Positions 22,101 through 33,004 of a stretch of DNA of 64,000 nucleotides are shown in pieces. Position 1 is the stretch's first letter, and every line of letters starts with the position of its first letter. Position numbers and translations under genes: made by a program. The notes beneath the pieces were generated by a model. It did not search any database. It saw nothing but the letters and a program-made list of their open reading frames with translations, and had not been told where the DNA came from. The DNA is from Poteriospumella lacustris (taxonomy: Eukaryota > Sar > Chrysophyceae > Chromulinales > Dinobryaceae), in the NCBI GenBank assembly GCA_008000375.1, contig SMOI01000032.1, positions 94,080 through 158,079 on the forward strand, read 5' to 3'.

Positions 22101-25100
22101 TGACCGGAGCCACTACCACGGAGACCACTGCGATGCACCTCGTTGCGGAAACACGACCAGTTGCCATACTGCGACGTGTCCCACAGCCCCTGCGCCCGAC
22201 GCGCCGCGTTGTCGCGCACCGACTTCTCCAGCAGCCGCTTCAAACACATGCGATCGAGCTCGTTCGACAGATCCAACGTGAAGTACCCGCTGTAGATGTG
22301 CAGCAACGGGTGGTAGACCGAGCCCAGCCGCTGCTTCAGGCGGCGCAGCTTCAAAATGTCGTCGCCGAGACAGTAGTGCACCAGTTGCCGCGCCTCGGAC
22401 CCGCTTTGCATCCGCAGCAAGATACGCGCCAGAACCAACGTCGGGTCGTCTGCTTTCTTCGCCGCAAAGGCGTAGAGTTGTTGGGCTTCTTCGAGGCGCA
22501 ACCAGGCGTTGTCGATGGCGTAGAGGAGCAGGGTGATCGGGTTCGACTTGCACATCTTCGTCACTTCGTCGAGCAGCTTCTGACACTGGTTCCGCGTCAT
22601 GGCGTACGACGCAGCCGGCGGGGCAGCCGCGGCGGCGGTGGCGGCGGCGGCGGCGGCGGAGGACGAGGCGTTGGGCGCCTGGTTGCCGTCCGAGGCAGCG
22701 GCGGCGGTCGTCACGGGTGTCGCTGGCGGCGCGTCGGCGTGGTGCAGGAAGCTCTCGGTCAGCCGCAGTCGTAGCCAGCCGTGAATCGGTGGTACGTAGC
22801 GAACGAGCGAGGCGCGGTCAATGGGCAGCTGCGGCGGCTGCACCTGGGCGCCCTGCGAGGATCCCGGCCGTTTCATCGTCGAGGGCGCAGCCGCGTTCGT
22901 CTTCAAAATGGCGGCACAGCGCGGCGTGTTGCGGATCTGTCGCAGTCGCTCCTTGGCGCCGCGGGCGCGCTCGACGATGTAGTCGATGAAGATGTCGGTG
23001 TCGATGACGCCGGCGTTGCGCGGGTCGAGCAGCTGGTGCGCGTCGCGACAAAGCGTCCGCACCATCGGGTCGTGCACAGACAGCGCCGACGCTGTCGCCG
23101 CCGCTGCGGCCGCGGCTGCTGCGTGGGCACGAGCCGCGTTGATGGTCGCTTTTCCATCTCCGCCGCCGTCGTCATCATCATCATCATCGTCGGCGTCGGC
23201 GTCGGCTTCGGCCGCGGCGGTGAGAAAGAGCGACGAGTTAAGCGACTCTGACGACGTCGACGTCGATGTGGCGGTGCCGGGTGCGGCTGCGCGGCTGTCG
23301 CGCAGCAGTTCATCGAAAATGACGCGCAAACACGCGACGGGAAAGCAGCCCGAGCGGTTGGTCTCGCGCCGCTTGACGATCTTCACCATCGCCATGCGTT
23401 CCATCGCGCAGATGGGCGCCAGCGCGAGGAAGAAGCGCTCTTCGGCGAGTTCGTCGGGGGTCAGCGACGCGTGCGGCTTGGCTTCGTCGAAGCGCACGAC
23501 GGCGTACGACGCCGTCAGCGGACCGAGTCGTTCCATCGCCATGTGCAGCGGGTCGTCGTAGCCCTTGCCGATGCCGGCCCCGCCGCCTTTTCGGGGTTTG
23601 TTGTTGCCCCCACCGCCGCCGCCGTCGCCCACGACACTGCCTCCACCGCCGCTGGCGACTTTGCTTTTCTTCGTCGCAGCGGTGGCCACCGAGGCGCCAC
23701 CGCCGGCCAACGACATCGCATCGGAATGAGCCCCCGCCAACGACGACGAGGACGAGGACGAGAGATACAAGTCACAGACGGCGACGTCGATGAAGGACTC
23801 GTTCGCGATGATGTCGAAGAGTTCGAAGGCGATGGCCCGTTCGAACGGTTCGGAGAGGTTCAGGAGGTAGTCGCCGATGGGGTTGTCGATGCGTAGCTTG
23901 GACGCGGTCGCGGAGGGCTTCGCGGTCACGTCACAGTCTTGTGTCTGTATCCGCAGCCGTTGCCCTTCCTGCAACACGACTTTCATCAACGCGCGTGCGC
24001 CTTGTTCGCCGATGGGGTTGCCACTGAGAATGACTTCGCGGAGCGATCGATTCTCGCGCATGCCAATGGCCAGCGTCAAGGCCGCCATGCTGTCGATGTT
24101 GTTGCTGGCCAAGTTCAGGTGGCGCAGCTTGGTGTTGTCGGTGAGGGCGACGCCGAGGACACAGACGGCGGCACTGCCGAGCGCGTTGTAGGACAGGTCG
24201 AGGTGGGTGAGGTGGCTGTTGTGGCGTATCGAGTCACACAACGTGGACGCGCCTTCCAGACGAATCATGTTCCAATGCAGCTACAGCACAGACAGACAGA
24301 CAGACAGACAGAGAGACAGGTAGACAGACAAACAAGGGTCAGCAGTGTCCACACACAGGCGAGAGCCCCATTCCCCACACGAGAGACAGAGAGACAGAGA
24401 GAGAGATAGGGGCGCCCACGACGCACGTACATTGAGTGTTTCCAAGGGGCAGAGCGACGAGCGCAATAGCTTCGCAATGCTTTCACCGCCGGTTAAGAAA
24501 TCAGGCATGACCACGTTGAGGTTCTCGTCTTTGCCCAAGAGGTTGTTCGACATGTCCAATTCGCGTAGCTGACGATTGTTCATCAACACGTCGACGAAGC
24601 GGGCGCACTCCTTGTCGTCGATGTCGGTGCTGGACATCCGCAAGCATTTCAACTGGCACTCTTCGGTGCCAATGTACGCCGCGAGGGCTTTCGACGCGTC
24701 GTCGTCCATGATGTTCTGCGAGATGTCGAGGACTTCCAACGTGGAGTGTTTGGCGATGCTGCGAATGATGGCGGACAGCCCCACGTCGTCGAGGTTGTTG
24801 TCCGCCAGGTTCAACGCCTGCAGGTACGGCATCTTGTCCAATGCTTCTGCGAGGAGAATGGCGGTTTGGTTGCCGATGCTCATGTGGGCAACGTTCAAGA
24901 TCGGCGAGATGCGCTTGCGTAACATGGCAACGGAGCGAGGTGGGAGGCCATAACGCACACAACCGGCGAGAAAAACGCTTCTGGGCGATGCTGGAGCCGT
25001 ATCAATGAGTTCAAAGCCATTTCTATCGTTTTCTTCGTCCGAGGCATCGTCCAAAGTGCGGAAGAAGTTGTTTTGCTGCGTCACAATCGACAAGGAGCCC

Positions 25101-25723
25101 GTCTCGGACATCTGCTCACTCAGTTCTTTCGATTCGATCTCACCGACACTGTCGCCATTGAGACTGTCCATCTCTTCAAAGTCATGAGAGTCAGTTTGTT
25201 GTTGGTCCCGAGCAGCGCGTCGCCGATCTCTGGCAGCGACAATGGCCATGGCCGTGCGTGGACGAAAGGCCTTTCGTCCCAGCAACGGCCGGGGTTTCAC
25301 GGACTGGTCAGCTGTGTGGGGACGCTGCGAGTTATTGATAGGGACTAACGCAGGCATAGAATAGGATTGTGATGTTTTGGGACGCTGTGGAATGCGAAGA
25401 GCGGTCGGTGTCGCTGAAGCACTGCGGATGTCCGGCGTGACAACACCCCATTTCACAAGTTTCTCATCCGCCTTTCTCAAGGGAAACGCAGGATCTCTTG
25501 ATGCTCGAACAGTGGCTAATAGTTCTCTTTTCCCTCCTGACAGAAGTTCCGCTTGATGGAGGAGTTTTTTGTACGTTAGGTGGTACTCCTCCTGCGCGGT
25601 CTCGGTGAAGTACTTGTTGAGCGTACCCGCATCCGGGAGAGGAAGGTTTAACTGCGCATATTTTTGTGCTTTCAGTTCCAATAGAGATGGCTTGGGACTT
25701 AATGGGCGAAAATCGTCCGACAT
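19133..25723 (-). CDS. Giant leucine-rich-repeat protein with Gly-rich linker
   Basis: Two exons: 25723-24431 and 24280-19133, 2146 residues; the intron joins inside an LRR and keeps frame. The first 270 residues are Pro/Ser-rich. Ribonuclease-inhibitor-type LRRs run from about 275 to 545 (YLQALNLADNNLDDVGL, LEVLDISQNIMDDDASK, LTHLDLSYNALGSAA, LRHLNLASNNIDSMAAL). Near residue 850, LLDPRNAGVIDTDIFIDYI resembles one EF-hand loop. A Gly/Ser tract of about 95 residues starts near 1155. Afterwards related blocks recur: VWPEQL...GRLEFDFV, RRNWLPENATHVYR and NRNWLTEESLPMRGIVTFDM. A scaffold role, perhaps cytoskeletal or axonemal, is only an inference. The long exon 2 frame is open without interruption despite strong repeats. 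Confidence 0.8.
24281..24430 (-). repeat. Intron microsatellite, (CAGA)n and (GAGA)n
   Basis: The only intron of the LRR gene holds a CAGA tetranucleotide array at 24291-24312 (plus strand) and purine GAGA repeats at 24382-24408. Confidence 0.75.
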
Positions 25724-26173
25724 ATTGATATAGAACTGTATAGAATGACGAATCGAAGGTTGATTTTCCAACGAACACTGGTTGAGTTCTCCCGTCGCGC
25801 AAAGTTTATTGATATGAGTACATGCTTTTTCGAATACAGTCCTACCAACTGCGTATGCCTTTGACTAATGGCTACCTATCACCCTCTTAGGAGGGCACTT
25901 CAAGCGGACCGTGAGAGACAACCAGCGATAATAAGAGGCAATTGCCATTTCCTTTGTCGCTGCTGCGCCGAGTGATTCCAACGCCAACGGCGACGGTTTC
26001 ATTCCTGAGACCGCCCGCATGGGAGACAGCGACCAGAGAAGAGCCAACAACAGCCTGTTTCTCATTGATATTGTGTTAACGTTATGTTTCTTCATTATTG
26101 ATGCAGCAAAGGGAATTGCCTAGGCGTTGGTGTTGATATTGATAAAGAAATTTGGCGAGAGAGAGTGTAAAGA
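25724..26173. other. Divergent intergenic region (LRR protein / ankyrin protein)
   Basis: No gene supported. A 76-codon minus-strand frame (25865-26095) has no recognisable feature. Confidence 0.4.
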
Positions 26174-27448
26174 ATGGAGGAAACCGAGCGAGACAATTTT
26201 GGAAATCTTTCCGAGCGGGTGGAAGCTCATATGCAGGGCATGTCGCTCCCGATGCACGACATCAATGGCTTAATGAGGCATATTCTGGACTCACTTGGGG
26301 CTTTGCGAGTTCGGTTGGAACAGGATGGCGAAACGACTTCTGAAACGCTGAAGACTTTCAGCGAAAGTTGCAAAATTCTTCTCGACGATATCAACGGGTT
26401 TGACCCCATCGACAACGAATCGGGCCTAAAATTTTTGATGTCCGCTTTTCCTGATCCACGAAAAAAGCGCGACGGTCGAAGTTGGCTTCCGTTGCACTGG
26501 TCCGCTGCGATTCACAGCACCGAACCTGAAGTTCTGCGAGAGCTCATTGGCGATTTGCCAATCCAGCTCACCAAAGGTCATTTACATTGTGAAACAAAGA
26601 CATTATCTTCATCAAGCTCAGTGGTATCTACGGATGGGGCAGGAGGCAAACAAACGCCAGATTACATGGGGCTACTTCCCCTGCATCTTGCCTGTTCCCT
26701 GAGACACCCCAATTTACAGAACATTCATTTGCTGGTGAAGAAGGGCCCCGAGGCCCTGCGCATGCCTGATCATCGGGGATGGCTGCCCCTTCATTGGTGT
26801 GCCTATAACAATCGACATAGCGAAGTTATGCAGTTTTTAATTCAATCGTACCCAGACGCGTGCTATGAGGTCAACAAAAAGGGCAAACTGCCCTTCCAAT
26901 TGGCCGCGTACAATCGATATACCATCATGATGGATCTATTGCTTGCTGAAAATGCAGAGGCCATTCATGGGTTGGACTACAATGGCAACACCCCCCTTCA
27001 CGATGCAGCGAAATCGTTGAACTACGAAGGCTGCAAGAAACTGCTGGCGATGAAGCCAGAAATGAATCGGGTACGGAATTTCAAGGAAGATTTACCGATC
27101 CACAAGGTCTTTTCGTTCATTCCTCGTGAAAGCTCTCGTCTCTATCATCGTCAATTCGAGACCATCAAAGCGATTCTCAATTTCAATCCCGAAGTGGCTG
27201 CCTTGCCGGACCGCAACAGTTCACTCCCGTTGCATTTGGCCGTCTTCTTCCAATGCACGTTCGAAGTGGTGCAATACATTCACGCGGTGTACCCCTCGGC
27301 GACCTTGGTTCGTGACAACCAGGGCAATTTACCTGTGCATTATGCGAACTCGGCCAACACAGAAGTGAAGCAGCTGCTGCTGCAGTCCTCTCCGCAGTTG
27401 GCCAAGGCGGGTATGACCATGACCTTCTCGCGTTTCGCGTCCTCCTAG
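26174..27448 (+). CDS. Ankyrin-repeat protein
   Basis: Single exon, 424 residues. After a helical N-terminal 100 residues, at least six ankyrin-type units are seen, each with a (L/T)PLH core: WLPLHWSA, LLPLHLAC, WLPLHWCAYNNRHSEVMQF, KLPFQLAAYNRYTIMMDLL, NTPLHDAAKSLNYEGCKKL, SLPLHLAVFFQCTFEVVQYI and NLPVHYAN. The G-x-LPLHxA style with about 35-residue spacing is abundant in diatoms and oomycetes. It is expected to mediate protein binding; no catalytic domain is present. Confidence 0.88.
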   Translation: MEETERDNFGNLSERVEAHMQGMSLPMHDINGLMRHILDSLGALRVRLEQDGETTSETLKTFSESCKILLDDINGFDPIDNESGLKFLMSAFPDPRKKRDGRSWLPLHWSAAIHSTEPEVLRELIGDLPIQLTKGHLHCETKTLSSSSSVVSTDGAGGKQTPDYMGLLPLHLACSLRHPNLQNIHLLVKKGPEALRMPDHRGWLPLHWCAYNNRHSEVMQFLIQSYPDACYEVNKKGKLPFQLAAYNRYTIMMDLLLAENAEAIHGLDYNGNTPLHDAAKSLNYEGCKKLLAMKPEMNRVRNFKEDLPIHKVFSFIPRESSRLYHRQFETIKAILNFNPEVAALPDRNSSLPLHLAVFFQCTFEVVQYIHAVYPSATLVRDNQGNLPVHYANSANTEVKQLLLQSSPQLAKAGMTMTFSRFASS

Positions 27449-27860
27449 GCGATGTACTGTATGTATCTCTCTATATCTCTCTGTTAAGTAACAAGTCTTT
27501 GCGCAGGAAGAAGTGGTGGTAACCAGAGGAATTCTATCGTATCGCGTGAGTTAAAAAGGGGGGATGGGGGATAGCAGCAAAACGGAAATAATGGAGATAG
27601 GAAACCAGCAAAAGAACAACAGGGCGCGCAAACAAATCGCCGGACCACGTCCTCACCCAGCTCAGGGATTCATAGCTTCACAGTAGCAAAACAGGAAGGG
27701 CAGAAGTAACAATAGCAAATACAATCAAAACAAAACTACACACTACTACACACTATCGGACGACGGACCTATTCATGGCTATGTGAAGCACCAGCAACAG
27801 CAAAAGAAAAAGCAAAAGCAAAGAGAGACCCACCGACAACAGGAGAACTCTTCGCGTTTA
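27449..27860. other. Convergent 3' spacer
   Basis: A-rich sequence with CAAAAGCAAAAGCAAAG-like repeats near 27795-27825; no gene. Confidence 0.45.
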
Positions 27861-29225
27861 TTATTTGGCGTTCACGGTGATTGGATTGGACACAGACGCC
27901 CGAGAGGAGGTCGACGAGAGCCTGGTACCCACGGCGGAATTATACATGTTCATCAACGAATTGGCCAGAATCCGAGACGGTCGACGACTTTGCTGAGACG
28001 AACGATCTTCGGATTCGTCAGGTTCTGAATTGCGATGATGGTGGGAGTGGTGGAATTCGCCCGTTTCTGCATCGCCCATGGGGGCGCCCGTATGGGCCGT
28101 CGACGAGTGTTGTCGTACGTCACTGATCACTTTATCCAATGCGGACAACAGAGCGTCGTCGTCATCGTCGTCATAGTAGTCTTCTTCGGCACTGAAATTG
28201 ATGACACGTTGTTGAATGGTGGTCGTAGAATAGTTCCCCGCGCGGGAGAGTGTGCTGGTACTGCGAGCTTCCTTTTGTCGACCATCAGGGCTTTCTTTGG
28301 GGCTTTGCTGCTGTCGGATGTGCTGTGCTGCTCGCAGTTTAGATGCGCGTGTATTATTTGGTGGCAAGGAGTTATTGATCGGGCGCAGGCACAGTAGATC
28401 CACGAACTGTCGTTTGGCTTCAGGCTGCATCACCAAAAATATACACAGGTACCCCACACTGACGAACGGAGTAATGATGGCCACCGCCAGCAACCATCCA
28501 TACTGCCTGGGATTGGATGTCGCACCACTGGTGTCGAATCCATAGATTTGTTCGTATACAGAAAAGCAAAGCCGCCCGAGAGCTTGGATGATCGGGTAAA
28601 AGATCATTCGTCGGGACAACAGCTTGATGGCGATTTCCTGTGGCGATGGTTTCTTCGAATGACCAGAGATCTGCTCCACTTGATAAATAATGATTCCACA
28701 AAATAAAAAATTCACGAATATGAGCAACATTCGAGTGTAGTAAAACAGCCGTTCGGACCCGATCTCGCCATTGTGATTCTTGCTCTCTTGGGGAATGACG
28801 GATCCCAAGTACAACAAGCCAATGAAGAAACTGGGCAACATGGAGGACGCCAAAATCGAGCCAAAGTACTTGTTGGCATCAAACTTCTTTCGAAAGACCA
28901 CGATGAGTAACGCGATGATGGAAATCCAATTACTGACGATGCTGGCAGCCGTCGACGTCCAGATTTGGAAAAAATTGGAGACTACGAAGATATAGTAGCC
29001 GCAATTAACCATTCGGAAGAAAAAGGTCAAATCATAGAGAAACTGGAAGTAGCTCATGATAAGAACGAGAAGCACGTGGCTGGTGTACCCAGTTGGTGTT
29101 CTCATTCGATGAATCAAGAGGATTGTGAAAAACGATGCAGCCAAACCCAGAATAGAAGTCACCAACGTGACGCAAGCATACACTTGATTGTGAATAGATC
29201 CTCCGAAGGCATCATCATCACCCAT
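27861..29225 (-). CDS. Seven-transmembrane receptor, cAMP-receptor-like GPCR
   Basis: Single exon, 454 residues. Seven hydrophobic spans are visible: VTLVTSILGLAASFFTILL, LLVLIMSYFQFLYDLTFFF, FVVSNFFQIWTSTAASIV, ISIIALLIVV, SSMLPSFFIGLLYLGSVI, MLLIFVNFLFCGIIIYQV and LLAVAIITPFVSVGYLCIF, with a region RMIFYPIIQALGRLCFSVY before the last. The fourth span could instead be counted with the third. The short N-terminus and the pattern of spans resemble Dictyostelium-type cAMP receptor/family E GPCRs. The 170-residue C-terminal tail is Ser/Asp-rich with many potential phosphorylation sites and an acidic run. Ligand is unknown. Confidence 0.75.
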   Translation of the reverse strand: MGDDDAFGGSIHNQVYACVTLVTSILGLAASFFTILLIHRMRTPTGYTSHVLLVLIMSYFQFLYDLTFFFRMVNCGYYIFVVSNFFQIWTSTAASIVSNWISIIALLIVVFRKKFDANKYFGSILASSMLPSFFIGLLYLGSVIPQESKNHNGEIGSERLFYYTRMLLIFVNFLFCGIIIYQVEQISGHSKKPSPQEIAIKLLSRRMIFYPIIQALGRLCFSVYEQIYGFDTSGATSNPRQYGWLLAVAIITPFVSVGYLCIFLVMQPEAKRQFVDLLCLRPINNSLPPNNTRASKLRAAQHIRQQQSPKESPDGRQKEARSTSTLSRAGNYSTTTIQQRVINFSAEEDYYDDDDDDALLSALDKVISDVRQHSSTAHTGAPMGDAETGEFHHSHHHRNSEPDESEDRSSQQSRRPSRILANSLMNMYNSAVGTRLSSTSSRASVSNPITVNAK

Positions 29226-29544
29226 TTTATTCTAAACTAGTCGCTTTACTTGTGACCAACAGGAGAAACGTTCTTGGTTGATTACCTCTTCTGTAACTTC
29301 GAAAATCGACCCGAATTTCCTGTCCCACGTTTATCGCTTTCTAATTCCACAGTCTCAAGGAACCTCTTGGACAGAACTGGCCAGAGTTTCAAATTGTAAT
29401 CACATTTGTTAGTTGAAGTCTTAGCTAAGCTAACCACATCATATCTTTGGAAGAGGGCAAACTCAGTTTCCCAGAAACCTATTTTTCCTGTTTTCAAAAT
29501 GGCAGAGGGGAGGACCGAACAACTCGCAACTCGTCGTCACAGCC
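29226..29544. other. Divergent intergenic region (GPCR / HD hydrolase)
   Basis: No gene seen; it separates two divergent starts. Confidence 0.4.
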
Positions 29545-30429
29545 ATGACTTACAAAACATCCACCATTTATCGTTCAATGTTCCTTCAGACTTCCACTTT
29601 TTATTGGGTTTGGATGATTGCCATACATAGTCTTTCCAAAGCAACTTTACAATACAGCCGTAACTGCCTCCGGACGTTCTCTGTCAGAAAAGTTGTACAG
29701 ATGTCAGCAGCAACCCCACAAGCAAGCTCGGAGCTGAGAGATTTTCTGGCTGTTCATATGAGCAAAGCCGGCTGCGCAGCGCATGATCTAGATCACTGCT
29801 ACCGTGTAGCTTATTTAGCTTGCAGTCTTGCTCAAGAAGACGGATTCGTTGACAACGTGAATCAGTTGTTTGTTGCGGGTCTTCTCCACGATGTCTTCGA
29901 CAGCAAGCTCTACAACCCCGATCAACTTGTTGAGGTGGAACAAACCTTGAGAGATAATCTCGCTTCGAAGGACCATTTCTCAGACAAAGAGATCGACGAC
30001 ATCTTTCAGACCGTTAGAGCAGTCGGATATAAGAATATGCTTATCCCCAATCGTGATATTAGCGGACTGCCGTCGATGTACAAATACGTACAGGATTCGG
30101 ATCTGCTTGATGCCATTGGCGCCATCGGTGTGGCAAGATGTCTGGCCTACTCTGGTAAAATTAACCGGAAAATCGGCCCTCCCAAGAAGGAAGACGTCAT
30201 TAGCGACCTCGAAGCTGCCGGCATTTCTGGTATGATGGATCGCTCCGCTTATTTGGCGTCTCAAACATCATCTGATGCCGCAGCAACGGATCACTTTCAC
30301 GAAAAGCTTCTGAGAATTCCCGGTATGATGATCACCGGACCTGGAAGACGTATGGCCGCGAAGAGAAACGTTTATATGAAACAGTTCTTGGAACAATTCC
30401 GAGAGGAGATGGGGGAATCTGGTTTCTAA
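29545..30429 (+). CDS. HD-domain metal-dependent phosphohydrolase, possible mitochondrial presequence
   Basis: Single exon, 294 residues. The HD domain shows HDLDHCYRVAYLACSLA (first His), LFVAGLLHDVFD (the HD pair) and YVQDSDLLDAIGAIGVARC (distal Asp), the metal ligand set of HD hydrolases, close to the bacterial YedJ type. A second possible start, 29701 (MSAATPQ), gives a protein beginning just before the domain. The first 52 residues contain no acidic residue and end RNCLRTFSVRK, as in a mitochondrial presequence, so the longer form is reported. The natural substrate is unknown, probably a nucleotide or similar phosphate ester. Confidence 0.8.
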   Translation: MTYKTSTIYRSMFLQTSTFYWVWMIAIHSLSKATLQYSRNCLRTFSVRKVVQMSAATPQASSELRDFLAVHMSKAGCAAHDLDHCYRVAYLACSLAQEDGFVDNVNQLFVAGLLHDVFDSKLYNPDQLVEVEQTLRDNLASKDHFSDKEIDDIFQTVRAVGYKNMLIPNRDISGLPSMYKYVQDSDLLDAIGAIGVARCLAYSGKINRKIGPPKKEDVISDLEAAGISGMMDRSAYLASQTSSDAAATDHFHEKLLRIPGMMITGPGRRMAAKRNVYMKQFLEQFREEMGESGF

Positions 30430-30620
30430 AATCATATGTGTATCGCGTGATCTACAATTAGTACAATTTATGACCATTGCTGTGTTTGCACCTCGTGGAT
30501 CCATCACAGTGTTCATCAACTGTAGAAAATCCAACAGTGTTTGGTTTGAGATTTTAACAGAAAGTTAATGAAACACAACTTGGAACAAAAAGGTCTTTCG
30601 GTCGATTTCCCTTCAAGGCC

Positions 30621-31076
30621 TTAGGCTTCTTCTTCATCTGCCGCTTTCATCTCTTGCCACAAACGATACTTTTCAAGGAGTTTTCGTAGTTGTGCCTCAG
30701 TGTACTGCATGCTGTTAAGTTCAATATCTCTAGCCATCTTCTTCACATTGTCACCAAATTTTTTGATGAGCAACTCCATGTATCGCTCTTCAAAGTCCGT
30801 GACAGGCTTTCTATCTTTTTGCACAAAGCTGTTGGCGACTTTCTCCAAATAGCCGATAAAGGCGGGATGTGATGTGTCAGTATTCTCAACTCTCTTCTTG
30901 TTGGGATCAAGAGCTAATCCAAGAGCCTGGAAATTCTCTCTGGGATTCTTCATTTTATCATATCGCTGCTTAATGTCCGGATTTGTGATAGCGCCGACGA
31001 TTCTCTTGTGAATTCTCGCCTTGGGCTTTCTTGTCACCTTAGTTCCTCTTCGACGTCGCTTCGCATTGTCCACCAT
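30621..31076 (-). CDS. NOP16: Nop16-like ribosome biogenesis protein
   Basis: Single exon, 151 residues. The basic N-terminus (KRRRRGTKVTRKPKARIHKR) is a nuclear/nucleolar signal. The middle matches Nop16: AITNPDIKQRYDKMKNPREN followed by FQALGLALDPNKK. The end matches too: MELLIKKFGDNVKKMARDIE then LNSMQYTEAQLRKLLEKY. In yeast Nop16 joins 60S pre-ribosomes in the nucleolus. At about 150 residues it is shorter than yeast Nop16 because the acidic middle region is reduced. It converges with the HD-domain gene. Confidence 0.85.
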   Translation of the reverse strand: MVDNAKRRRRGTKVTRKPKARIHKRIVGAITNPDIKQRYDKMKNPRENFQALGLALDPNKKRVENTDTSHPAFIGYLEKVANSFVQKDRKPVTDFEERYMELLIKKFGDNVKKMARDIELNSMQYTEAQLRKLLEKYRLWQEMKAADEEEA

Positions 31077-31468
31077 TTCTTCAATGAGATGCTGAGAAAG
31101 AGATCAGAAAAAAGAAGACTACAGAAAACTTTATGAGGCCCTCGCTTCGCAATGAAGTTGATTGTGCTCGATACCAACTTGGAAGGTATCGAATGGCTGG
31201 CTGGTGGCAGCTGGCAGCAGCCAACAAAGAAATGAAACGCCACCTTGCAGCACGATGATGATGGTGCCAAGTGGCGATCTGGGATCATCATCTTCGTCTC
31301 TTTGGTCTTCGGCAATGGTAAAGTAAATCGATTGGATCATAGTGTTGGCACAATCATATTCAGCAGGTAGTTCTATATGGAACTGGTTGATTCGTCCTGC
31401 TTCTATAGGAAAACATTTCATTGGACGAATCTATGACAGGAGGAGTGTTCTAACATACAAAAGTCAAC
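31077..31468. other. Divergent intergenic region (Nop16 / inositol phosphatase)
   Basis: No gene seen; contains CAGCTGGCAGCAGCC-like short repeats near 31200-31225. Confidence 0.4.
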
Positions 31469-33004
31469 ATGAACACGATGTATGTCATATACTTATTCCT
31501 CTGGTCAATGGTTTTTCGGTTTGGCCATGGAAATATTCATCTACCATCTCAAAATGCCATTTTAAAGATCGATGCGGATGCAGACACACGGAGCGGTCCC
31601 TTGAAGATAGGTCTTGTAACATGGAACATGGCTGAACGTAGTCCTTTGCGCAGCGATTGCAACTTTCTGCACGATTACGACGATTGTGATGTTATTGCCC
31701 TGGGGTTGCAAGAGTGCGAAGATATCCGTCCTCGTCGAAGGGAGGGTAGGCGTCTGAGGAAATGGCGAGAGCTACGGGACAGCGTATATCGAAAAGACTT
31801 TCAATGTGTTAGAGAGGTCAAATTGGGTGGACTACACCTGTCGTTGTTGATAAAGAAATCGAAGTTACGAATTCTGAAAAGAGCCAAAACATTCGCAATT
31901 CCATGTGGTGTGGGGAACATATTGGCCAACAAGGGAGCTGTCGGGGTGATTTTACGTCTCAACAATAAGAAGACCATTGCATTCGTCAATGCGCACCTGG
32001 CCGCACACCAAGAAATGGTACGTTACAGTCTCTCTCTCTCTACAATATCGTCGTCAAACATCGTTTATTCAATGTTCAATGCTCAGGTGAAGGTCCGAAA
32101 TCTGAACTTCAAAAGAATTGTCCAAGCCCTGCAAGAGAACTTGCCGTTGTCCTGGGTCAAACCGACCGGAGTCAGGTTCAAAAAGTTGTTGAAAAAGTCG
32201 AGAGCCTCTCGAACACGGAAGCAAGGACAAGAGGTGTGTTAAGGTTGTCAGCGATGTTTCTTTTTCCGGGGTCATTATGTTGGTGTGTTTTATTTGTGTG
32301 TGTCTGTTAGGCTCTTTCATTGACGGCACACGCACCAAACGCTTTGCTGGCTCTTGCCGGGGTGCAATCGTCGACTGTTCCGGTTATCTCATGTCGAGAT
32401 GTGTTAGATGCCTGCTTTTTCTTCGGAGATTTGAATTACCGTGTTGATCTCCCCATGTTGCAGGTAATAGTCGCTGGTTGCTGCAGGTGTTGTCGTTTCT
32501 ATCTTATCCACGTTGTCTCCTCTGTAGATGGAGATGTTCTGCAACGCCTTTGGCTATCCCCGCGAAGGAGACGATACAGAAGACCTCGAAGATGCCAAGG
32601 AAAAGGAAGGCGATCTGAGTGCCACCGTTTCATGCGACCGTCTACAGTTCCATCCACATGCTGCCGAGGAAAAGTCTCTGTCGGCGTCACTTTCGAAGAT
32701 TTTGAAGCACGATCAGTTGACCAAGGAAATGCGGAAAGGGAGGGCATTTGCAGAATTTGAAGAAATGCCTATTGAATTCCCTCCGTCGTTCAAGTACGAC
32801 AAAAGATCGCCGACATTCGATTCGAAGAAAGGTCGCTGCCCTGCATGGACTGACCGGATTCTTTTCGCTGGGCCGAACCCGGCGAATCAGCAGAACGGTG
32901 ACAGTTTGAAACCTTTGAGCTATCAATGCTATGATGTCAGATCAAGTGATCATCGTCCAGTTGGCGGTAAATTTCATTTTACATTGGAGAGACAGCAACA
33001 ATAG
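31469..33004 (+). CDS. Inositol polyphosphate 5-phosphatase-type enzyme, secretory signal
   Basis: Four exons: 31469-32017, 32087-32233, 32311-32463, 32528-33004, 441 residues; introns of 63-77 bases, all phase 0. An N-terminal signal (MYVIYLFLWSMVFRFG) precedes the catalytic domain: LVTWNMAE, DVIALGLQE (metal-binding Glu), NKGAVGVILRL, FVNAHLAAH, FFGDLNYRVD, CPAWTDRILF and the C-terminal SSDHRPVGGKF. These are the endonuclease/exonuclease/phosphatase motifs typical of inositol 5-phosphatases, which remove the 5-phosphate from phosphoinositides or soluble inositol phosphates. A signal sequence is unusual for a cytosolic-type phosphatase and suggests entry to the secretory pathway or an anchor. 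Confidence 0.85.

Noticed and set aside
19139-22774. 1211-residue plus-strand open frame antisense to the LRR gene, plus a 764-residue minus-strand frame (19392-21686).
   Set aside because: Both are Arg/Ala-rich shadows of GC-rich repeats; the 2146-residue minus frame carries the LRRs and spliced motifs.
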